DNA from: Bedellia somnulentella
Lineage: Eukaryota; Arthropoda; Insecta; Lepidoptera; Bedelliidae
Direction of reading: 5' to 3'
Length of the DNA stretch: 64,000 bases
Assembly: GCA_963576735.1 (NCBI GenBank)
Contig: OY755179.1
Location: 1,798,001-1,862,000, forward strand
A program made the translations under genes and the position numbers. Positions 33,377 through 44,900 of the stretch are shown piece by piece (position 1 is the stretch's first letter; every line of letters starts with the position of its first letter). The notes beneath the pieces are model-generated. The model was given only the letters and a program-made list of their open reading frames with translations, had not been told where the DNA came from and searched no databases.

Positions 33377-36300
33377 GGTTTGTATGTTCCTTATGGAAAC
33401 AAAAACTACTCGACGGATTTTAACGAAACTTGGTACAATTATTCTTCATGTTTTGCGCAGGTTTTTGTATACTTTCCAGCAGAGTAGTAAAGGGGAATTT
33501 TGGGAAATTTTGGGAAAACGGGACAAGTTACTCCATTTTTTAAACTTCCGTCGCGTGTGCAGCCTCAATGGTTAAACTTACATAGAAATCATGTGTGACG
33601 GAAATATTCTTCATAAAATTACCTAAAGAAAAATCCTCAACAGTTTATGTCTATCTTTTACGGTTGACTCACAATAACACGTGTAATTCCTGATAGCTTA
33701 GCAGTTCGGAACATTTTTATTATATTTGTTTACTCTTACGTTTGTAGACCTCTAACTCATCTCTAATTTAAAAAAGGTATTATTATTACCTATTTAATAA
33801 AAAAAGAATCATAGAAATCGGTAGACAAACACCGAAATTATACATAAAATAAGCCACCGCGCCCGTGACCAAAACCAAATCTTTACTAATTTACATATAA
33901 CATACTAGATGGCGCCAGTAGTTGCATCCTACATCACGTAATGAAATAATTTATTTTTTAGATTGTTATAAATACTTCATAGCGTTTTATTTAAAAATTT
34001 GCTATTAAACGGAAATACTGAACCGTTCATCAAAGCGCATTTAAAATCACCAACCTACACTGTTTAGGGATTGCTATAAATTTAATAAATTGAAAACATT
34101 GCGCTGAATTTCACAATGCTTGAGCAGTGACTGAAGAAAGAAACCTCAGATATTTAAAAAAACAACGCTACCCGTGCGAAGCTGGGACGATCCACTATAT
34201 AATACTATACTTGTACGTACGTACGTACTAGCCGTACGTACCCACCAGTTAACACAAGTTTTAATTTACGCAATTTAGCGCATTGTGCGACGTTTTGTCA
34301 TACGTTTATGGCATACATAATTTGGAGTTATTTTGTTTGCTCCAACTAATTGATTATACAGCGCTTTGAAAAAACTTTTAAGACCATGAATCCCTAATAC
34401 AATTTATAAACCAAAAAAGAACCATTAGAACCTTACTAGAAGCAATTTAGAGCTTTTATGATATAACGTAAGAATAATGCTCCTAAGATCTTGTTCTTTG
34501 TATTAGTTTGCGTCACAATCACAGATAGACAACACATGGCGTAACAAGTCTAAATAAATCAAAAAGCTTAATTTTAAAGCAAATTAGTTTATTAATAATA
34601 TACTTACGAACAAAAACAAAAATGTTAAACATCAACACAAATAAAAGTACAAACTCTTAGAGAGAACTCTTAAATTGAAATATTTGCAATTTCATTTTGG
34701 TACCCAAATACTCACGTCGAAACTCTATGATGGTAAAAATATATCGGTATTACATAATAAATGATCTTCGCAGTCGTAATATTTAAAGATCTTTGATGAA
34801 TATATATCCGCACATCTGTATACCTCTTTGTGCCTCCAATGTTGGAAGTAATATAACTTTAAATACGTCAAACATAAAAGTTAACAATACGTATGGCAAA
34901 AGTAAACAATCAAAACTCCTTGAGGTTCCCGTGTTAATGCATTAAAATCTAGTAGAAAACTCAAAATGGGATTCCAATCTCGGTAGATCTTTCATGAAGC
35001 CCACCTGGTATTATCATATTTTTTATATCACGTCAAAATCCCAAAAAAATATATAATATTATTCATTTAATAAACTCAACGGTAACTATATTTTTATGAT
35101 AAAAGCAAGTGGCTCTTAATAAATAAAGAATTAAGGAAAGAAAAATTTCGACACCGGGGCGGGATCGAACCATCAAATGTTAAACAAAAATTACATAATC
35201 GGATTATCGGAGCCGATAGAAATTAGTCAGAGCACACAAGACAAAACGATGAAACTTCCTAAGATTGAAAAACCATTATCCATGGCCAGACTGAGCATGC
35301 ATAGCAGCCTCGCGCGATTTCTCGGTACAAAAGACGAGCGTTTTGTTTCGCAGTTTTGGCGAATATAGGATCGCTTGCATAAAGGACTATTGAGCGAACG
35401 CAGCTAAAGAGCTTATTCCATTTGTCTGAATGAAGACGTCTGAAAGCCACAGAATCTGAATTCAGACTAGTGGAATAACGTTCAGAACGCTAGAACTGTA
35501 ATTTGTGTAGTGGAATAACAAGCGTCTGCGGCAGTAACTTCGAAGGACGTCTGAATTCAGCAACGACAAAGTGTAATGGAATAAGCTCTTAAGCCTCAAC
35601 GTGGCTCGGCCGCAGTAACCTCGAGCAATTTATATTACAGACTGAGGCTGTCTCGTGAGGCTGCTCACTCAGTCATTAAGCTAGTATTAATTCAATAAGC
35701 TGAGGTTATAAGTGTTCAGAACAAACCAGCACTGTAGGTAGTGAAGTCGTAGTAGGCCGGGTGAGTTATGTTGTCGTCGGGGTAGAACATCTCACAGCGG
35801 ATCTCTAGTCCTTCCACCGAATCTTGAGTTAGCGTGGCGTTGGCAGAAACGTTGTAGAATCCATTCGACGGGGCACTCAGCCATGACACAACTTTTACTG
35901 GTTGACTGTTGGATTTAAATATCTATTAGATTTCGGTGAGGGTTGTATGATGAAGGGATTTCAAATCAAATCATCTTATGGAATATATACAAGTAACTTA
36001 CGTGGCTGGAAAACCATCTCCAAACATCATTTATTTCTATTATCTTTACCCCACTCAACATCCAAAAGTGCCAGATGAATTTCTTGTTCTGAAGTTCTGC
36101 CCTGTGCAGTGTCGGCTTAGAATAGCACTACCCCATTTCTTCCCATGGGGGATCGTAAGAGACGACTGAGGGTATTGGGGCTTCTTAAGGGATTTTGGGC
36201 GATGGGGATGGAGACCTAACACCAAAAACCTTTATTTTACTATCTTTTGCCCCGCACCTTCCAAAAGTGGCAGAGTTATTTCTTATTGTGAAGCTCTGGT

Positions 36301-39300
36301 TACCTCTTTTAGGGATTTATAGCCGTGAGTAATTAGGTAACTTTGGCGATTATTAACACAATTAAGTACAGGTCCAAACTGAATGAAGTTTTAAATAAAA
36401 AAAAAACAGGCTTCTAGTGTAATTTAGAATGAAGCAATCGTAAAGTATCGAAAAGAGTATTGTAAGGCTCGACTTAATATTATAATTTTATGAGCAGTTA
36501 TTATTATTTTTCATTTATGTCTTATAAAAATAATAAAGTATTTTCTTTCTTTTTTTTTCATGAAATAGAGTAAAAAATAATAAATAACTCAGGATACCAT
36601 AATAAATATGTTACGATTATCTTACCCATTGAGTGTGATAGCGAGTTCCGGTTCCGGTGCAACGTCGGTGGCATCACACGTCACCAGCACGTCCTGCTCA
36701 TCATCTTCATCATCACCATCCTCCACCAGCGAGATGTTCAGCTTCGGTCCCGAGCCTTCCGCTGATGATCAAAGAGTAACTTATTATATCTGATATCTAT
36801 AAGAACTTATATTATTATATGTATCATGTTCCTCGTGAATCATAGCCACATATAATCTACAACCTATTAAAAGGTCCACACAATTGGAAAAGCTTTCGGA
36901 TAATTAGTTACTTTTATTTGGCACAAAAAAAAATCTTAGGAAATAACATTCAGACTAACAATATTAAAATGTAATATTTTTAACGGTTTGTATTCATTGC
37001 AGTTTATTAGTTAAATGTAATATTTGTGTCGCTGAACAACATTTGATAATCTTAAATCAACTTAAACGTTGCCTATCTCCGAAGGTTTTGGCAGAGGTAC
37101 TAATACTGCTGAACATCACGTGACATTGTCACCTGGTGTTCAGAGTACCCACACCCCAGGGCAGGCCTATCGCCGTTTTGTACGAATACACTGTCAAATG
37201 ACTAAGTACAACTTAACTATTACTTATTATTTGGGTTTCCTACGGGTTTCCTTTCCTACAGTATTCGATAAATGTGATATCTTACGCTGTTTCATCGGCA
37301 AAAATTGTTTTTTTCATTCTTTGACTAAAAACACAGTTAAGCCTTTTGAAGATTATTTTACTCTTTCTTTAAGCCAATCCAACGTCTACTTTTGTGACAT
37401 TTGTGTTTGTTTTAAAGTATACGTAAAGGATTAGGAGTTTTTTTTTAGTGGTCACCATGACCGAAATCGGTCGGCTGGATCATCATCACGTAAAGGATTA
37501 AATGGACTTTGAAAATGCGTCAAACGGGTGTTCCATACATTTGGCCTAGAGTTTCCTTAGTCTAAGGATAAAGTAAGATTGAATTATTATTTTTATAGTT
37601 TAAGATGTATAGATGTACTTACTGTATACAATAAGAGTGTCGTGTTTACGTTCCTCTGCGACGACGGTGGCGACCTCGCACTCGTAGATTCCAGAGTCGT
37701 CAGGGTCTACCGCCGCCAGGTCTATGCTGTCACCTGGCTTGGCCACTGAAATTACAAGCGACACGGTTGATATTAGTCATACTTTATATTTGTTTAAGCA
37801 TCATCGTTGATGTGTGAATATTTTGATAATACTAAACACTATTATTAGATTGCCGCCGTCCCGGAGCCTGTTGCACTCCGGGTACCAAATAACCTTACCT
37901 AGTCAAGCGGGGCTCTGGCTAGGTGGACAGTTTATTTCCCTTGCTTCTCGTGGGTCCAATATGTGTTTCAATTTTAATAAACACGGAGGTGGCGATGTAG
38001 CTCGCCACTCATCACGTCGTGGTTTGGAAGCGAGAGAAGTATGATTGATTTTGTGATAGTTGATGAAAGGCTGAGAGCAAAGTTTGTTGACACCAGGGTC
38101 TATAGGGGCACGAACGTTGGCACAGATAATTTTCTCGTTATGTCACGATTTAGGGGTCTGTGCACGCGTTGGCATCACAGGGTTAAAGTGTCAACGACGG
38201 ATCTTGTGAGAATAAAAGTGGAAAAACTGCAAGAAGATGAAAATATCAGAGATGAATACGTGAGGAAATGGGATGATAGACTAAGTTGCGTAGAGATGAA
38301 GGATGAAATGGAAATAGAAGAAGTATGGGATGTGCTCAAATCGACAATGGTTGAATGTGCGACGGAAGTGTGTGAAGTGTGTAAAATATCAAATAGACCA
38401 CCAACAAGTTGGTGGGACAAAGTTGTGAAAGAGGCATTTGGAGATAAGAAGAAAGCGTGCTTAGATTTACAAGCGATTAAAGCTAGTAAACGGACGGATG
38501 CGAGTGTAACTGACGATGTAGTGCAGAAAAGTGAACATGAATATAAGAGAGTTAAGAATGAGGTAGAGAAGAAAATAGAAAAGAAAAAGCGGGATTCGCA
38601 AGAGTGGTGTGAGAGGAAACTTTCTGATAATTTTTAGTATAACCAATAGTTATTCTGGAAGTATATCCGGAAAGAAAAGGGAGTTTCCCAAAACACAAGA
38701 GTGAGTGTCATAAGAGATGAACAGGGTGAATTGGCGACGGGTGAAAGTAGCATGAAACGGATATGGAAGAAATATTTTGAGGGACTGTTTGAAATAGTGG
38801 ATGCCAATCGACAAGAATGATGAATGGAACGAAGAGATGGGCGATTTCAGTGAGATTAGTATGGAAGAAATAATGAAAGTAATGAAAAGTATGAAAGTAG
38901 GGAAGGCAGCAGGGTATGATAGGATTACTATCGAAATGCTGAGGGCTGATAAAGGCATGGTGGCTTCTTGGTTGTACTTCCTTTTCCGGAAATGCTGGTC
39001 AAGTGGCAAAGTTCCACGAGACTGGTGCAAGGCGGTGATGTGCCTCTATATAAAGGAAAAGGGTTACACCAAGAGGCTAAAAACTACCGCGGCATTAGCT
39101 TACTCAGTATTGTTGGTAAATTGTATGCTAAGGTACTGATTTAAAGAGTGATGAATGAAACTGATGAGAAAATATGGGATGTGCAAGTGGGATTTAGGAA
39201 AGGTATGGGATGTATGGATCAAATCTTCTCTCTAAGGAGCATCACCGAAAAGTTCTTAGCTAAGAACCAAAAGGTGTTTTGCTCCTTCATTGATTTAGAG

Positions 39301-41931
39301 AAGGCGTATTATAGGGTGGAGAGAAAGTGTTTATGGGAGGTGTTATCCAAGTTCGGTTTGGGAAGTCAACTTATACGTGCATTGGTATCACTCTATGGGG
39401 ATTCTAGTGCATGTGTAAGAGTAAACAGGGAAAACACTGACTGGTTCGGCATCTCTAGGGGTGTCCGACAGGGATGTGTAGCTTCTCCGTGGCTCTTCAA
39501 TTTCTTCATGGATGGCTGTTTGACAGAGTTGCGTGAAAGTGATTATGGACTAAGAATGAGTGAATTCATCATTAAATGCCTCTTATATGCTGGCGATCAA
39601 GTGCTACTTGCATCGTCGGCAGAAGAGTTGCAAGAGATGATGAATATTGCATGTGAGTCTTTTGTAAGAAAGGGAATGAGGGTGAATGTGGATAAAACCA
39701 AAACGATGGTTTTTGAGAACAGGAAGATGTGACAGAATGCGTGATTGATGGAAAGGATGTGGAACAGGTGAAGGATTTTGTATATCTGGGAAGTTTGTTT
39801 ACAAGGGATGGAAAATGTGATGAAGAAATTGAAAGAAGAGTGAAAAAGGGTAATGCGGTACATGGAGCAATGTCAATCCGTGTCTGAAAAGGCCCGAATG
39901 GTTGTGCATGATGCTGTTCTTGTTCCTACACTTAAGTATGGAAGCGAATGTTGGGTGTGGCAGAAGCAGCATGAGAGCAGAGTGAATGCAGTAGAGATGA
40001 GGTCCCTCAGAAAAATTTGTAATGTTAGATTATGTGACCGAGTGAGAAATAGTGTTATTCGTGAAAAGTGTGGTGTGAAAGATGATATTGTAAGAACGAT
40101 AGAATAACAAAAAGAAAACCGACTTTATAGTTGGAAAAACAACTGAAAATAAACAATCTAGTACTAAAAAGTACGAAATAAGTTTTTTAATAGAATATGA
40201 GGTGATTAATACCTTAGCAATTTCTTTATTCCACACGCGTCAGTTCAACCTACCTAAATATTAAAATTCTCTTAAACTAATTTGTGAGCCGGTGCCAGCC
40301 TGCGTGATAATTGATAATAATAAGTGTGTATTTCGCACTTCATATACATGTACAATGTAGGCTACCTTGTAGTTGTAGGGTAAATTGATTTTTGTACGTA
40401 TTACCATTTAAAACGTTAGGCGATAGATATACATTGTTTAGATTGTAATAATCAGAGATAGATAGTAGGGTGGATTTACTTTTGTTTGACTGGCACCGAC
40501 TCAAAAATTTATTTAAGAGAATTTTAATATTTAGGTAGGTTGAACTGACGCGTGTGGAATAAAGAAATTGCTAAGGTATTAATCTCAGTACTCATATTCA
40601 ATTAAAAACCTTATTTCGTACTTTTTAGTACTAGATTGTTTATTTGCGGTTGTTTTTCTATGAAGTCGGTTTTCTTTTTGTTGAAAAATATTTTATTTTA
40701 CGAGTTTTAGAGATAGGTAGACCTGGCAAAGATGCCTCTCGGATGAGGAAGCGACGGTTACTGTATTATTCTTCGTATTTCCGGTATTTCTATTATAGTA
40801 CGATATTAAATAGGCTCAACCATATGTAACCTTTCATTGTTCTTAAAATCCTTCGAAAGGCGATGGTCTTCAATTCTACATCTCAAGAAAGACTCAAACG
40901 CTCACGCCGAATATCCCTGAAGGGGTTAGCAGAGGTAGTAATACTTCTGAATATCACGTGACATTGTCACCTGTTGTTCAGAGTACCTACGATTTATTAG
41001 GCAGTGTTCTCACGTTATACAGGGCAGGCCTATCAGCGTTTTGAACAAATACACTGTCACATAATTGTGAGTTTCGACAGTCCCCTCGATTTCCTGGGAT
41101 GCCATCATTAGATCCTGGTCTCATGGTACTTTCTCGGTAACAATAACATAACAAAAGAAATGTTTAGTGAACCTGTACTTCTCTTCATAAAAGCTACGAA
41201 GAGGAGTATAAATCTATATAGAATGTGGAAAGAACTGTTTCCTAATACCTAGTGATTGAGGATCCACACCTTCTATCATCAGCTCAGCAGCATAACAATA
41301 TGATTTTCAGAAGCAAATGCCAATATAAGTTCAGAAAATATGTAAAACGCGGTACATTTGCCTATAAAATTTGAGGGTTCCCTTCGATTTCTCCAGGATC
41401 CCATCATCAGACCCTGATATCCTCATCATGGTACCAATCCGGGAGTATCTTCTTTCGAATAGAGCATGTACGAAAAGATTGATGGATGTTAACGAAGCTA
41501 GAGAGGTTTGTACCGTAGAGAGATCGTACGAAATGGCGATTGATAGTCTCTGCCTACCCCAATGGGAACTAATGGCGTGAGTATATTTATGTATGTATGT
41601 ATAATTAGATTAAAATCCGGAGGTCGTGGGTTCGATCCTCGCTGGTGTCGAAAATTTTATTTTCTTTATTTATTATTCGAACACTATATTTTACTTTTCG
41701 TGGGTTGTTCTAAGTGGCAACTATGGATGGCTTTAACTTTTACTTAAGTGACCCCCTTTCAGCAATATATATTTCATTATCTTTTCCTTACTCAACTTAA
41801 GTGATACTCTCAGCTCAGCCAAAAGTAGCTGAGGAATATCTAGTTTCGAAGTTCTGGAAATACCTTTCCAGGTTTGTAGCCTTGCGAGTTTTATCAAATA
41901 CAAATATTTAAATATACATGAAAATAAATAA

Positions 41932-41967
<36 letters not shown>

Positions 41968-44900
41968 TAAAACAGCAAGTTACAACTATACGATTTTTCC
42001 TCAAGACCTATTTCGACCGTTTTCCTTCGATAGTGCACCCACATAAATGGCCTAGCTATTATCGCCGTTTTGTAGGAATGCACTGTCACATGACTAAGTG
42101 CAACAAAGACATGAAGCCTCATGGCTTTCTCACGATACTTTCTCTCACCGTCAACTACCCTGATAAATTAATTACACAAATAAATTAATAAAAGATACAT
42201 TGATGACTCAGGATTTGATCTCACCTCTCCTGCATGATAAGCATCTGTGTTCCCATTGAACTGTCAAGGTTCCCAAAAAGATATTGATAATTTCCAACAA
42301 ACAACTCACCGATTCCCTCTTTCAACACCTGCGGATTATATTTGCCGACTCGCTGGTAGATCAGTTTGGTGTTTTCTTGGGGCGCATCCACTGGCCTCCA
42401 GTACCACTTAACGATGACCGAGGTCTCACTCTCGCCGGTGCCCAGCTCGTAGCGGCATAGCAGGTGGGCGGTCTCGTCGTCGCGGACAGCATCCGGTACT
42501 TCGAATTCACTTATCTTTATTTCATTGCTGGCTGAAACAGATTAATGGCGTATTACAATTCCATTTTTGTGTACAGATGTAAAAGGAAATCATTACCGTT
42601 TTGGGATTATGCATTACAACCCCCAAGGGCGGTCAAATAAGGTTGTGGGAATAGTTGCCTAAAATCTAACAAGTCCTAATTGGTTACGTTAGCGTTCATT
42701 TTGCTGGGACAGTGGCTCCACGGGATAAGAACAGGCATATCGCTGTCTTGTAAGAATATTCTGTCACATGACTAGTTCCACTCAGCTGTGTAGGTTTCCT
42801 CTGGATATCTTCCCACAGCGTTAAAAACCTTGATGAATTAACCGTACATATGACTGAAGAAAAGACATCTCAGTATAGACCCAACTCAAATTTGTCACTT
42901 TTTTTTTGCATAAAAAGCGATGATGCTGATCTGGGCCACAAGTAGTAGTATCAAGGTAGTTTTAAGCAACAATTATAAATACATACATTGACTCACGGTG
43001 ATAAATCTTGAAAAGAAGTAGTCAGAGCCTCGGTATAAGAAGACTTCGGCCACTTTCGGAGGTTGAGAAGGGGAAGGAAGGAAGGAAGTCGCCTTACAGT
43101 CACTTAAAATAAATGGGTTGGTGCTATTCTATACCGACACTACGTAGCGGTTTATTTTGTGCAGATGCGCACGAACAACGTGGTTTGTTGGTTCGTCAAG
43201 TGGTAAATGCACGAGATATATACAAGCCGACTTACATTGAACTATATTTGTACATTATAATACTTATATTGTGCATAAATATACGTGTGCATTTTTGCAA
43301 TCGGATATTTGTGCAATCGTGATAGATCAGGGGGTAGAACACCCGCGTATAAATGCAGACAACCGTGGGTTCTAATCCCGGATTAGGCCTACACAAGTTT
43401 GTCTTTTCGAAAGTCATATATGTAGTTAATTAATCATGGTTGTTAACGGTGCGGGAAAACATCACGACAAAAACACACATGGCCGGTCGAGTTGTACTTA
43501 GTCATGTGACATGACAGTGTTTTCGTACAAAACTGCAATAGGCCTGCCCCCTATCACGTAAATACATTGTCCAAGCAAAACGTGGGTACTCTGAACCGCA
43601 GGTGACAATTTCACGTGATGTTCAGTCAGATGTAAAAGTACCTCTGTAAATCCCTTTGGGGATATACGGCGTATTCGTTGGAATCTTGAGAAAAAATCCT
43701 CATCATATCGACACTTTTTTTATTTTTAAGAGGGAAGAGCCAAAGCAAAGCATCGGATATTCTGGTAGTGACAATATCAAACATATTTAGATACGAGATG
43801 CCAAGTAACTAATTACCCTTTATTACCCATGCAATAGATAACTATAATTAAAGCTATTCTTACGCGTTTCAAAGTAGTAAAACAAAATACATAGAGTTAC
43901 GAATGTTTGAAGATATTTTGAACTATTATAATAACCGGGGAATCATAAAATTGTTGGCCGTGCTCGCAAAGGAACGAATTCAAAGGAAATCTCAGATCGT
44001 AACAACTGACATTGAACCCCACATGTGGCTGGAGCTGGTCATCGTAAACTGTAACGACCTTCACCAATAAAAATCTAGTGGAATTGGTAAACAATAGGGG
44101 TTATGTGTGAAAGAAGGTTGACCCATTCTGTGTTATGCTTTTTATTAAGATTGTTAACGGTGAGGGAAAACATGGTGGGGAAACCCACATGGCTAAGGTA
44201 TAGTTGGTCTTTAAACACACACACTCAATGTCACATATTTTGGTGTCATATATATGTATGTGACAGTGAGTGTTCGTACAAAAATGGCGAGAGGACAGCT
44301 CCCTATCATGGTGATGCATCGCCCAAGTAAAGCGTGGATATTCTACAAATCTGGTGATTCAGAAGTATAGTAACCTTTCCACACTTTCGGCGATTTATGG
44401 CGTGAATTTATGAATTTTTAAGTATGTCTATTATGATTTTAACATAAATATCCCGAGGCATAACCCTTTGACAAGATTCTCTAGCAGAACTTACAAAGAA
44501 AAGTAAAGTGTTTCAAACAGAAGCTAAAAATAAGACATGGTGTAAGGGCAAACGAAAATAGTATAAACTGTTGTAAAATTAGAAATTATCTAATCTCCTC
44601 ATTTTCCATTTCATTGTTGCGCATTTGTATGAGATAATTGGGATTCCTAGATATAGAGCAGACTTTGACGACTTGAAAATTATGAGAACATTTACGATAG
44701 TATTAGAAAGCGTGTTCGTACACTTACTTCTTCAAAATTTGTATTATTCGTCAATTATATCGATTAGTTATTATTTGGATACAGTAAAGAACTTGGCTAT
44801 CTTTATGTTGCACTGACAGATATTCTCAATTCGTATTTGTTATGATGTAGATAGAAATACATCTGTTACATTTTTTCCACAGTATCACATGAAGTAACAA

